A stretch of DNA of 64,000 bases from assembly GCF_003945595.2 (NCBI RefSeq), contig NW_024104302.1:640531-704530 (forward strand), read 5' to 3'. Of the stretch, positions 49,807 through 61,560 are shown piece after piece. This DNA comes from Pipra filicauda (taxonomy: Eukaryota; Chordata; Aves; Passeriformes; Pipridae). Under the pieces are notes generated by a model. The model did no database searches, had not been told where the DNA came from, and was given only the letters and a program-made list of their open reading frames with translations. Numbering within the stretch: the first letter of the stretch is position 1; every line of letters starts with the position of its first letter. A program made the translations under genes and the position numbers.

Positions 49807-52800
49807 GCACTTATTTAACAACATTTGCTAATTCACTTTAAAAATTTGCACATGTACCCATCTATTTCAACGCTGATCTCCGTTCCCAAAGATCCAAACT
49901 CCAGCAGCACAACATGGAAAACTGGCTCAGTAAAAGGACTGTGGCTGCATTCAGGAGGCTTGGACAGAGTCTGTATTGACCAGATTTGGTCCAGTGGCTT
50001 CTGGACATTTACAAGAGGCAGAAGTAGTGAAAAAAAAAAAAAAAAAAATCAGAGTCTGAAGCAAAGCTCAGATATTTTATGAGGATTCCTGCAGCTACAG
50101 CTGTGCTGGGGGTGGGAAGATCCTGGCAAAGGCCCCATGCAAAGACAATGTACACGAGAGCAGCTACATCATCTACCCAGACAACCTGATAAAGGCCAAC
50201 AAAAGCCCTCTTTGAAAACTTATCTGTGTCTGTGCAGGAATTTTCTCCACACTGATACACAGTGTTGTCAGGGGCTGGGCAAGCCTGCAGCAAGAACCCG
50301 GGTCTGAACACAGTCACAGACTCACAGTTCCCCTCTTCATCTCCCTGCTCTGTGTGCACGCAAATAACGCTCCTCAATTGTCACTTCAGCTGTTTCAGTG
50401 CACTTTGTGTCGCTCCTGTTTGTCTGCATTCGTCCTGCTGCCCATTTTTATTCAGAATAAACTCTGAGATATCAGCCTGTTCATATTCTAAGCTTCCCAT
50501 TTGTCAAGATCCGTTTGAATCCAGTCCTTCCTTCCCATCCCTGCCACCCCTCGGAAGCCAATGCCATCCACAGGTTTCACCAGCACACTCAATTCCTCCA
50601 TCCAGGTTACTAAGCAACCTGTTAAGCAGCTCTGCATCCACTGAACAGCACTTCTGAACGTTCCACATCCAACTTCTCACACAAAAAAAATACCACGGGC
50701 CACCACGGCAAAGGGGAACAGGGAATTTTTCACCTTGTTACAACGTTTTTCCCATCGTTTTACAGCAGCAGCTTGTTCAAGCCTGGTTAGCAGTGCCAAA
50801 GATGTAGAACTGAGATCTTTCAGTTCCCACTGGGCAAAGCCTAAACCAAACCAACAGAGCACTGCATTATACAGCCTTTTAAAATCATTCCTCAGTTCCA
50901 TGGACTAACCAGAGTCGAGGTTTACGTAATCCCAAAAAAAGCCACCTTTTTTTAGAGCCCGGGAGCTGGTCTAGCAGCATCACAGCCCATACTCCCCTGA
51001 CTTACTCCCCTCACACTTTCACTCAAATGCCAGCGACCAAAACCCTCGGCAGAGCCCTCCCCGTGACTGAAAATACTTCTCAAGTTGGCAAAAATAAACC
51101 CTTGCATCTCCTTTGCCTTTGGAAACGTAACACTGATTTAGAAGGACACCATTTGGCCTGTGATCACAACTTGTAACTGGCAAGAACTCCCACTGTTATT
51201 ACTTTTTGGGATAACTGCTACCCACATAGTGCCAGATGGTCCCTTCCACCTCTGCTGAGGAGGTGGAGCAGCTCTGCCTGCTGTCAGCATTGCAGCTTCT
51301 TGGGATTTTAAAATCAAGATATAGATGATATTACCAGTCTGAAGAGAAAGAGGGGAGGCACACGTAGCTCCATGACAGCTTAAAGCCTTCAAAGAACAAT
51401 ATTCCCTTTTTCCACGGTGCCTGTTACATTAAATCCCTGCTCCTGAAGGCAAAACACCAAGGGATGGTTTGGTAGGAACCAAAGGTTGCTGGAAGTGGAA
51501 AGCTGCTCTCAAAAGATTTCGATCCAACACGAATGTTCTGACTGTGAAGCTGAGCTTATCGCACGAAAAACTGCGTGGAGCAGCAGGAGACTGAGTCAGG
51601 GGCCTCTAATCGAATCTTACACTGAAAATTAAATAGGAAAATGATGTGAATAAGAGGGAAAAAAATCCCCGTTAAACAAGCAAACTGGAGATTTGTCCCT
51701 TCATAAAATATTAATTATCTATTAAGCGAAGATTACTCAGAACTGCAAAAGCTGCTAGGAAAGATAAACAGCATTAGACCCCCAACTTAAGCAACTGCAG
51801 AAAATAAGAGATTAAGCAACACACAGCTACACTTAGAGAAGACCTGCCTGAACCCAGATCATTTTGCAAATGCCCTTAAAAATAAAATCACATGAAGAAC
51901 ACCATGGGCTGCACGCTGGGGTAGGACAACAAAACCTGCAGGCAAGCATTGATTTGGATCATTCAGATCCCAATATCCACGTGCATTTGCACCCCTCCCC
52001 AGGCTCAGTTTAACAACTCTCATAAAAGTCACACACACACACTTTGGGTTCTCTTCTTCGAGCATCACAGATTTCTAAAATCTATCCCCACACTATTTTA
52101 CTTCGGTTTTCCCTCTCTCAGAACCACTCCATGCTCTGTTCCATGAAATCTCTGAAGGATGGAAAGTTGTTTATCTGTTTGCCCACTTGATCTGCCCTCT
52201 GCTGAAGACTTTCCCGGGCAGCACTTGCAGGAGCAGCCTCGTTAAGCCCATCCCAATTATCTGCTCAGCCACCGACCCCCCCCTCCTGCTCCCAGACCTG
52301 CCCCAGGCACTGAGCAGAGCCACAGAACCAGGAATGGGGGTACCCTAAAGGAGCCTGGAGAAGCAGGAGTGGCACAGGGGGCTTAGGCCTGAAAGGACAT
52401 CACTTTTTAGAGCAATTCCAAGTCCCACTCTGGCATCCCCCAGTCCTGGTGAACTCCCAGCTGCCATTTCTCAGCATTAAAAACGTGGAACTCGTTTCTA
52501 CAAAAGCGCTTTGTACCTTTATCTTCTCGTTCCTGAGCCTCTTCACATCGTTATCTGGAACATTAAGGGCACCCTGACTATCAAAAAGAGTTTCTAGACT
52601 GAGAATAATCCCACGGGAGAGAATGGGAGATAAGGCAAAAAGGGAAAATCAGCTCTTATTAAAGATGTAAATAGAAGGACTAACCACAGGAATATACACA
52701 CTTCATTGTTCAGGGCACTCTGGCTGCACATTTCTTATATTTCCTCGCTAAAAATGCCAAATTTATGAGAACCAACCCCAGAAGAGCAAACGGTAGCAGC

Positions 52801-55800
52801 TCATTTTTACTGATGGAAAAAGGCATCACCAGAATCTGCTGCCCCAGCCTGGTGGGACCAACCAGGCCTGGGAACTCCAGGGAACTGCTCAGCTCCACCA
52901 GGGACTCACTGCAGGGCAAGAACACCAGGAATAACCAGAGGAAAATGGGATTATTCTTTCCACCTTCCACCCAGACATCTGGTTCAGCACAGCTGAGAGA
53001 CCAGGAGCTGTCAGTGGGAATCACCAGCTTGGTGATGGCACAGACAGGTAAAACTTCCTCAAAGAGCAACAAAAGCTAAGCCTCGTTTTGTTTTGTTTCC
53101 CTAAAATAATAAACAAAATACACCAGTTTCCATTTAACTGCAGAGAGAATCTAAATCCTCCAACATTTATACTTCTACACACGGAAACAGGACTCGATTC
53201 AGTGCCTTCTCCCAGTTTTCCTTGTATTTTTAATTTACTTCATTGGAAATAACGTTTCATAAACTGAGACAGAAGCAGCCACTGGCATCAGAGCAACCAA
53301 TACAACATTGATATCATTACTAATATTTAAGCCAACTGTTAAAAACACTGACCACGGGATTCAGCTCAATCAGCTCCACACTCCACAATTCAAAGGTGGA
53401 AAATTCACTTGCACTGAAGGAAATTCAGATTATCAACAAGGTGACTGGCAGGGACAAGAGAGACCACAATTGTTTCCAGCTTAAAGATATTAAAGCACTT
53501 TAAAGAGCATCAGTTAAAGCTTTTGAACCACCACCACCACCATAAATATTCAAACTCTCATTCTGAAGGATATTTTACATCATCTTTAATTTTGGTATTT
53601 TTCCATATGCACTGCTGGTTTCTGTGTTTCATACATGTTCATCAAGTTGCTCCTCCAAACTATGTAGGAAACACAAATTTTTAAGACAGACAGCTGAAAA
53701 AAGAACACATAAAACAGGAGGGAAACATTCCCACCCATATCCGAGCCTCGCTCATTAAGGCATCTCAAAAATACAAATTGCAGTAGAGGTTTTTCCTCCT
53801 GACTGCTTTATAAAAGCATTTTGCTTAAATAACCTGAATACAGAAAAATAGCAGCAATCGACCAAAATATTATTGTACCTGCCCTGGAAACCACAGAGGC
53901 ATGAAAGGAAAAAGGAAATAAACACCCAAAATATTCAAAAGTACATAAGTAACAAGAAGCTCCCCTACCCTAAAACACAAATTAACCATCTTTTTTCTCA
54001 TCCACTCTATTAATAACAAATTCCCAGTGTGACTTGTATTGCAAATAAGGATTCACCTACCCAAAATACTTCTTTCATTAATGAGATCATTAAAAATCTC
54101 AAATTTGAGATCACTACAATTCAACCATAATTAGCAATTAAAGCTGATGTAAGTAAAAATAAGACAATTAAATATTCACCAATAAAGTGAAGAACCTGGC
54201 AAAAAACAAGACATTTACCCTATTCACTGTCACTTGGGAATTTTACCTCAACTCAAGCTATTCTGTATTTTAATCTTAAAAACATTCCCTAGGGAATAGG
54301 GTGAAAGATGCAGCTCAACTATTCAGCTGAGTTTCAGCAGTGATGTGACACAAGCTTCAGGTTTTAAGTATTACAGACTGAAAATCTGTAATTTCACACT
54401 CAGCAAAGTGTCACTGAGCTCTGAAAACCAAGTGAGCTGTCCCAATGGCAAAAAAACAAAACAGAACAAATAGATAATTGGATGTAAAGATAAATAATTC
54501 CTGGTGACGAGCAGATCTCTGCTGTCCCCCCTGCAACCGACTCTACGAGAAATTGTTATATATTGACAGATTAAAAAGGAACTGCAGGAAAGAGCAGCAA
54601 GAAAGCTCATCTCCATCCTCCCAGGCTCTGGGAAGGCCGGGAGAAGGGCAGCCACACATTTGGTATTTGCACCCCCTCCCAGCTCGGCGAGGAACAAACC
54701 CAGCTTTGAGCCCGCTCCGCTTTGATCGGCACGACAGGGCCACAAACGCTCATCAGATGACTCCTCAGGAACTTCTGTGCAACGGGGCACCGTGAATGGC
54801 ACTGCTTGTGGTGCAAGAAAGGGTCATTCATCCACCCCGGGACCTCCACTCGGGACACACCACTCCCTTCTTCCTCGTTAAGGACGAGCGAACACTAACG
54901 AGCAACGAGACTCCGAAAGGATGAGTATGAAAGGTCTCTAACAACAAACCCCTCCCCAGCCAAACAGCCAAGCTGACAGCCAGCCCAGCCCTCGCCCTGC
55001 AGAGCTCCCAGCCTGCTGGGGAAGATGCTCCTTCAGTCACCAATAATGTTCTTTTCATAAAGGACAAATAAATAACAAATCCTGGGTGAGAGCTGAAATG
55101 TCAACACGCGTGATTCATCACTGCCTTCATCAGCGCTGCCGGTTCAGGAGAGAACCCCACTCTCCCAGATTACTTCCCTGCCATCAGCTCACCCAGCATC
55201 GTTCCTGAGCAGCACCAGGGCCCCGGATCCGGCGTGTGGAGACCTGTCTGTGCGGGAACAGTAACGTGAACTCACCGGGATCCGGCGTGTTCCTCAAGAA
55301 TCTACGTGTGCCTCTGTCAAATCAGCTCTTAAGGATTCCTACCTCGGGTTAAACTTGATGTAACTCTGAATAACTCTCACCTTCGCAAAGCAGTGGGTTC
55401 GGTGGAAGAGGAAGGGAGGGAAAAAAAAAAAGCCACTCGAATTTTAAATTCAAAAAAAAAAAGCAATGTTTTTAGTAAATAAGCCCTTCGCTCCGAGAAG
55501 GAAAAAAGCTTATAAAATATCATAAAAATGACTGAGGAAGCAAAACTTAAGAGCAAGGTTTGCTTTACGCAGAAGGCACACAAACCCAACCATTACACAC
55601 ATTTTATAAAAGCCATGAATAAGTAATGATTCCTTTGAAATCAAACAATGACGCAACGTGGCACAAACCCAAACTTGAGTCAAATAAGCACAAGGTACTT
55701 TTTATGTTTTATCATTACTAATTAATGTTCTCTTCCAGAGGGTTTTTTTTTTTCCCCGAGATGGAGCTTCTCACGCCACAGCATAAATTCTGTTATTCGA

Positions 55801-56465
55801 CAAATTTTGGAAAGATATGGAATAAGTGCTGGCCAGGAAGAAATCCAGAGTGCTCAGGGAACTCAGATTATTCCAGTATTTCTCCTCCTGAGGAGCTGAA
55901 ACTCCACCATCCCATTGCCACAGCACCCAGAACATACAGCATTTTTATTCTCAACCCAGTAAAGTAACTTTAACTTCTGCTCTCCATCAGAATCCCACAG
56001 CCAATTCCACCCTGAATTCCTCTCCAGTGTTTCCAGCATCCTCATCATTAAACTAGATCCTTTCCTCCCACACTGCTGAAGTAGAACCTCAAGGAACTCT
56101 ATTATATGGGACAATTCCAAGGCTGGGCTCTAAATTCTCAATTCCTCCCTTCCTAAGTACACAAAACAAGCTACTACCTCCTCTAATTAATGTAGAGTTT
56201 GTATTTAAATTAATTACTTTTTAAATGAATGTAAACCAAACAACTACATTTTAGCCCCAATACAATAATGGGGCTGGAATCATTCTAAGTGACATAACTA
56301 GAATTTGATTTTTCAAAGCTCATAAAACCCAGTAGGAAAATAAACCAGAGACGAATGGTCCAGTTCACTGGATCAAATATTTGCAGGTGCAGTGAGCTCC
56401 AAATGCTAATTTACCTCCAGTGAGCACATTCTCCACCTTCTCCAAGTTCAAATGAACGTGTCATT

Positions 56466-56545
56466 CTGGGCTGGTTTGGACTGGGATGGAGTTAAGTTTC
56501 TTCACAGTAGCTCATATGGGGCCTTGTTTTGGATGAAGACAACCA
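56466..56545 (+). mobile_element. Degenerate ERV-L-like LTR remnant
   Basis: GGGCTGGTTTGGACTGGGAT, GGAGTTAAGTTTCTTCACAG, TAGCTCATATGGGGCC and GTTTTGGAT follow the order I recall at the start of common avian ERV-L-type LTRs. The rest of the LTR could not be aligned by eye, though an AATAAA at 57010-57015 could be its polyadenylation signal. No viral coding sequence is visible. Family name uncertain. Confidence 0.5.
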
Positions 56546-59280
56546 AGCACAAGAGTCAACCAAGCAGCAGGCTCAGTTCTGCTCCCACTGATGGTGTGGA
56601 AACCTCCCCCAGCCCTTACTGGTAATGTCACCATGTCCTGTGTCACCACAGAGCTTGGGCACGTCCTACGGATGCTGAAAGAATTCCTAGAGGTTGGCAC
56701 ATATTTATCACCCTGAAATTACTGATGGGGCTGATCACGAGGGTTATAATCAGCGACATAACAAAGGCTGGAAGACTGTATTTGTGTAGGACTAAACATA
56801 AATAAACCACGTCCACCGTGAGGTGCCATCCTAAGGCTTTGTGCAACGCTCCAGACATGAGTTCCCAGCTGGCATCAACCACTCAGAGCTCAGGGCTGCC
56901 AGGAAGGACAGAGCAACCACTATTTCCCACCCCTGCATCCTCCTCCTGCCACCCTCCTGTCCCCCAGGTCAGGTTCAGTTGATTGATCCAGCGAGAAACG
57001 AACTCCACAAAATAAAGAGTGGTCGTTCACCCAGCTCAAGGGTTTGACACGGGACCAGAGAGAGGGTGGGTGGGAGAACAGGGAGGAGAGGTCACTGACT
57101 CAGCACCAGTCCTTGCCATCAGCTCTGTCTCAGCAAGAAACGACCCTCAGAGCCATTTGCTCGCCGGGATGTCAAAGGAAATCATCTTGCCACGTCTGCT
57201 CGAAAGGAAATTCGTCCTCAAAAGTCGAAAAGAGTCAATGTGTATACGTGAAAAAGACAAGAAAGCAGGACATTGTTTTTGTAAAAAAAAAAAATCTGAA
57301 AGCAAAATATTTTTTTTAATGCTGCACCACGTGAGGTTACAGGTGTTACCAGCTCAACCACCTCTAGAAAATGTAAACTGAGATAAAACATAAAGAGGCA
57401 TAATCCTTCTCTTTTTTTAATGAGAAAAACCATGCACTAAGCTGGGAGAGTCACAGGTTTCTTTTTTAATATGCCAAGGCATTGTTTTTAGAGTTTTCTG
57501 GCTGCCTTCTTATTGTTTTCCTTTTGCTACCTAATAAAAAGACACAATATACTATCACAAATTTTAACAAGCATCCTGAAATTAAACAAAATATAAGATT
57601 ATAAACTAACGAAGATATACCATAAATAACTTCATACATCACAAAGCAGGCCTTGCATTAAATTGTTCTTCTGGAAACTTATATATGAACCCAAACCTGA
57701 AGAGCTCACAGACTACATAATGCTGTGTGTGACCCACACTTGGGCCTTACACAGTTTGCATTTGTGGCCATTAATATTGATAAAGGAGAATTTGCAAGCA
57801 GGAAGTTAGGGATGCTTGTCTGTAATGTATTAAAAAATTCATCTTTTAAAAATTCCCTGCACATACCAGGCACGCTCACGGATTTCTCAACATCAACATA
57901 TATATCACTGGTTTCCAAAGGTTTAATTGAAAGTAAATGTAGAATATGTGACCTGAAATGTTAAGAGGTAACTTAGTACCTTAGAAGACATATTTTTGGT
58001 CAGAATATGTATTTCAATTAAAAACAACCAAGGATCATGGGAAAACCAATGGAAAAGACAGAGAGATGAGACCAAGACAGGAACTGCCACAACACAATCA
58101 ATACTGATAAGGAGTTTATTTTCTAAAATTATATTACTCAGCCAATTACACTGAATATGTAACCAGTAATTCACACTGTAATTACCAGTCTACACTGCAG
58201 GCCAGTCTGCTCCAAGATTCTATGACCACAGCCAAGATCCAAACAGGACACGACCCTGCCACTCCTCTCCACTCCAAGGAAATCAGGGCTAATTTGGAGT
58301 ACACAGAGTCTTTTGCATTTATGATGCCCTCAGCACGAGTTACTACAAAAAGAAGCCCAACTCTAAGTAGGTTGTTTATTTTCTTAGAAGACCCAGAGTC
58401 ATAATGGCCACAGACCTCAAACTGTTTAAAATCTTCACCCAAGCACTACTGCGTTTTTGTTCCACCTGATAGTTCCTTTGCAAAGCCAAAAAATGAGATT
58501 TTGACGACGGCAAGTTGCAATATATTGTATTTTCTCAATTCGACTGCAGGGCCATCACGCATTTCCTAGATAAACATTCCTCCACACCAACTACCCATGA
58601 TCTAAGGTGTCTCTCCCCACCCATAAAAAGCCTCATGTGACCGCAGCCAGCAAATCCTCTTCAATACATTCTCACCGAAAGCCACCTATTACACCAGCTC
58701 CTTTTTCCTTTCCGATTCGCACCTCGGCAGTGGATGTTTCCAGGTCTGATATTCACGTTTTGAGGACCAGATAAGAAAAACAGACAACACCCACCCCCGA
58801 GCCCTTGGCAGGAACCATTCCCGGCTCAGCCTGAGCTGTGCTGCAGGCAGGGTCTCCTGGCCATGTTGTTGTTCTCCATGGCACGTTCGCCGTATTCCTT
58901 CTCCTCCTCCCAACCCCAACGTGAAATTTGCCTTCTCCCCTGTGCCGTGGCTCCGCCGCACTCCCCAGCACCGCTAAATAACCTTCGCGATTTATTTAAA
59001 TCCCCCAGGTGCTCCCTTTTTCCTCGCGCTTATTTTTCACCTGTGTAAAAACCCCGCGCCGAGGCATCACCCCCTAAACGAGCTCGCCAACATCGCCTCC
59101 CGAACTTCCCGACACAGACAGGGGGACGAGGAGCTGCCTTTTCCTCGCAGAACGCCCCATCCCAGCTCCGTCTGCCTCATCATCATCTCGCATGGCTCTT
59201 TTGCATCTTAGCCCCCAACAGCCAACCCACGCGTGTAACAGAGAGGGATGCGGTGTGTCATTAGACTCCACACACGCCTT

Positions 59281-59287
59281 ACTCACC
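59281..59287 (-). other. Splice donor candidate 1 for exon 1 (GTGAGTAAGG)
   Basis: The minus strand reads CCGAGGG then GTGAGTAAGG, a near-perfect intron start. It is the most downstream strong donor of the island and lies where GC-rich sequence gives way to A/T-rich intron, so it is a natural end for a first exon. Confidence 0.5.
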
Positions 59288-59464
59288 CCTCGGGGGGGGT
59301 GTTCGGGGGAGGGGGTGCCCGCAGAGCGGGGGGCGAGCGCGGGGCGTGTTGGCGCTCACGTGTGCGGTACCTGCGGCACCTCCCGGTAAACACGGGGCGA
59401 GGGCCGGCGGGGACGAGCCCGGCGGTTCCGCAGGGCGGGATGAACCCCCGACCCGCCGGCCCCG

Positions 59465-59470
59465 CTCACC
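59465..59470 (-). other. Splice donor candidate 2 for exon 1 (GAG then GTGAGC)
   Basis: The minus strand reads GCGGCGCGGAG then GTGAGCGGGG. It is a good match to the donor consensus inside the CpG island and would define an alternative exon 1 end. Confidence 0.35.
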
Positions 59471-59836
59471 TCCGCGCCGCTCTCCGCTTCCAAACGAAAC
59501 GGGCGGCTTCCCATTCAAAAGACGGGATTTGGGGGGGGGGGAGGACACGACTCGCAACCGACCGCGCCTTTCCCGGCGCTCGCCGCATCCCGAGCGGTGT
59601 CAGCGAGGCACCCCCAGCCCCGGGGGATGGGCGCGGGGAGGGACCCCCCACCCCGCCCCAGCCCTTCCCCCGCCCGCGGGAGGGGCACGGGGGGGTCTCG
59701 CCGCGAACCCCCCCCCCGCGACCCCGACACATCGCCGGGCGTCGCCCGCTCCCCCCGAGCGTGTCCCCCCCGCAGCCCGTACCCACGGGGGGACACCCGC
59801 ACGCTCCCACTCGCCCCCCCCGGTGCCCCGCCGGTC

Positions 59837-59842
59837 CTTACC
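59837..59842 (-). other. Splice donor candidate 3 for exon 1 (CAG then GTAAGG)
   Basis: The minus strand reads CCGCGCCAG then GTAAGGACC, a full CAG/GTAAG consensus in the middle of the island. A similar GCGCCAG then GTACGG occurs at 60590-60584, so more than one first exon is plausible. Confidence 0.45.
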
Positions 59843-60100
59843 TGGCGCGGGGGGGGGGGGCTCCCGGCGGCCCCTCACCGAGCGCGGCCGCTCGTCCGTC
59901 CCTCCCTCCCTGCTCGCCTCGCTCCTCTCACCGCATCGCCGGGAGCCGCCGCCGCCGGGGCGAGCGCGCGCCCGAAGGGGAGGGGACCGGCAGGAGAAGG
60001 GAGGGGAGGGGAAGGGAGGGGAGGGGGGCGGCCGGGCTCGCCCCTCCCCGGCGGCGCCGCCGCGGCGGCTCCTTCACCGCCCGCCCGCCGCAGCGCCCCC

Positions 60101-60153
60101 TCCGTCCGTCCGTCCGTCCGTCCGTCTGTCTGTCCGTCCGTCCCTCCGTCCGT
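60101..60153. repeat. (TCCG)n tetranucleotide tract in CpG island
   Basis: About thirteen TCCG-type units with two TCTG and one TCCC variant; CGGA on the gene strand. It lies upstream of donor candidates 1-3, so it may be in the leader of some transcripts. Confidence 0.85.
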
Positions 60154-60390
60154 GCCCGCCGCGGCCTCCCCGGGGAGCGCCCGCCGGCCACTCCCCCCCC
60201 CCCCGCAGCCCCGCTCCGCTTCCCTCGCTCGCTCGCTCCGAGCGCGCCGCCGCCTCTTCCGCGGGAGCGCGCGCGGAGGGCGGGGCGGGCGGGGACGGGG
60301 GGGGTGGTGGGAAGCGGCGCGCGCGCCCCCGCGGCTCCCTGCGCGCTCCCGCGGCTCCCAGCCCCCTCCCACCGCGGGCGCACGGGGAGG

Positions 60391-60438
60391 GGGGCGTGGC
60401 CTAGCGCGTATTCATGAGGTGGGCGTGGTTATGCAAAG
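60391..60438. promoter_or_regulatory. KLF/Sp1-type and octamer-like motif cluster
   Basis: GGGGCGTGGC at 60391-60400 and GGGCGTGG at 60421-60428 are GT-box/KLF-type sites. They flank a short A/T pocket, TATTCATGAG, and are followed by ATGCAAAG at 60431-60438, one mismatch from the POU octamer. Such an A/T pocket inside a CpG island is a plausible core-promoter region. The motifs are seen directly; their function is inferred. Confidence 0.35.
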
Positions 60439-60520
60439 CGCGCGGCGCGCGCCCCGCCCGGGCGCGACCTGCGCGGGCTGGGGGGGGGGAAGGGTGGGCG
60501 CTGCCGGGGCCGCGCGTTCC

Positions 60521-60580
60521 CTTCCCATCTCTTCCCATCCCTTCCCATCCCTTCCCATCCCTTCCCATCTCATCCCTTCC
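60521..60580. repeat. Decamer repeat CTTCCCATCC/T, five copies plus a partial
   Basis: Five copies at exact 10-bp spacing (60521, 60531, 60541, 60551, 60561) are followed by a shifted CATCCCTTCC unit. The tract is polypyrimidine on the plus strand and purine-rich on the gene strand. Confidence 0.9.
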
Positions 60581-60690
60581 CTCCCGTACCTGGCGCGGCC
60601 GCCGCGGTCACACCCGCGATCGGCCCCGGGCGGCAGCGGGGGAGCAGCGCCCGCGCCCGGCGAACGGGAGAAACTCGGGCGGGCCCCGGC

Positions 60691-60756
60691 GGGGATGGAG
60701 CGGGGATGGAGCGGGGATGGAGCGGGGATGGAGCGGGGATGGAGCGGGGAGCGCGG
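60691..60756. repeat. 11-bp minisatellite GGGGATGGAGC, five copies plus a partial
   Basis: Starts at 60691, 60702, 60713, 60724 and 60735 are at exact 11-bp spacing, with a degraded sixth at 60746. It lies immediately left of the 22-bp minisatellite. Confidence 0.9.
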
Positions 60757-60770
60757 CGGTGGCGGGCGGG

Positions 60771-60985
60771 GAGAGGCTGGACGGGCCCCGGGGAGAGGCT
60801 GGACGGGCCCCGGGGAGAGGCTGGACGGGCCCCGGGGAGAGGCTGGACGGGCCCCGGGGAGAGGCTGGACGGGCCCCGGCCGTGGACGGGCCCCGGGGAG
60901 AGGCTGGACGGGCCCCGGGGAGAGGCTGGACGGGCCCCGGGGAGAGGCTGGACGGGCCCCGGGGAGAGGCTGGACGGGCCCCGGC
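60771..60985. repeat. 22-bp GC-rich minisatellite, 5 + 4 copies
   Basis: The unit is GAGAGGCTGG followed by ACGGGCCCCGGG. Five copies start at 60771, 60793, 60815, 60837 and 60859. After a short interruption containing CCGTGG, four more start at 60898, 60920, 60942 and 60964. Both blocks end in CGGCCGTG, so the array looks like a duplicated higher-order block. It lies at the upstream edge of the CpG island. Confidence 0.92.
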
Positions 60986-61054
60986 CGTGTGCAGCCCAGG
61001 AAGCCGACGGTAGCCTGGGCTCGTCCCCAGCAGGGCCAGGGAGGTGGTTCTGAC

Positions 61055-61560
61055 CCACTCAGGTGAGACCCCCCTGCAGAGCTGCCTCCAGCTCTGGGTC
61101 CCCAGCTCAGGAAGGACATGGAGCTGCTGGAGAGAGTCCAGAGGAGGCACCGAGATGGTCAGACGGGTGGAGCAGCTCTGCTGGGGGGAAAGGCTGGGAG
61201 AGTTGGGATTGTTCAGCTTGGAGGAGCTTCAGGGTGACTGTGGCCTTTCAGTGTCTGAAAGGAGCCGACAAGAAAGATGGAAGAGAGACTTTACAGGGAT
61301 CTGGAGTGGCATGACAAGGAGGAATGGCTTCACACTGACAGATGGGATATTGGGAAAAATTCTTCCCTGTGAAGGTGGAGCACTGGCACAGGTTGCCCAG
61401 GGAATTTGTGGCTGCCCCATCCCTGGAAGCATTCAAGGCCAGGCTGGACGGGGCTTGGAGCAACCTGGGCTAGTGGAAGGTGTCCCTGCCCGTGGCAGAG
61501 GGGTTGGAACGAGATGATCTTCAAGGTCACCTTCCAACCCAAACCATCCTGGGATTCTGT
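61055..61560 (+). mobile_element. CR1 LINE fragment abutting the CpG island
   Basis: About 500 bp. It starts near CTCAGGTGAGACC, includes GAAGGACATGGAGCTGCTGG and AGAGAGTCCAGAGGAGGC (end of CR1 ORF2) and finishes CCATCCTGGGATTCTGT. It lies within about 70 bp of the last 22-bp minisatellite unit. Confidence 0.92.

Larger units (their letters stand above)
28562..59280 (-). other. TANC2: Large first intron
   Basis: About 31 kb of A/T-rich sequence between the candidate UTR exon and the CpG island. It contains CR1 copies (29930, 34971, 41517), one direct duplication pair, minisatellites (32972, 35475, 44661, 49669) and an LTR remnant (56466). No coding exon was recognised. Weak exon-like splice signals occur near 34447-34705 and were not accepted. 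Confidence 0.5.
59240..61020 (-). promoter_or_regulatory. TANC2: CpG-island promoter and probable non-coding first exon region
   Basis: Base composition changes abruptly from A/T-rich intron to extremely GC- and CpG-dense sequence over about 1.8 kb, the only such island in the window. Several near-consensus minus-strand donors lie inside (59281, 59465, 59837, 60585), as expected for alternative untranslated first exons feeding the ATG exon 38 kb downstream. No TATA box is evident. The island also carries a (TCCG)n tract and decamer, 11-bp and 22-bp tandem repeats. Long open frames through it are low-complexity Pro/Arg/Gly shadows. The exact start site cannot be set from sequence; a divergent plus-strand transcript is also possible. 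Confidence 0.75.

Noticed and set aside
59248..61066. Open frames of 352-489 codons on the plus strand and several of 90-235 codons on the minus strand in the CpG island
   Set aside because: All frames are open together because stop codons are rare in GC-rich DNA. The products are low-complexity Pro/Arg/Gly and pass through tandem repeats.
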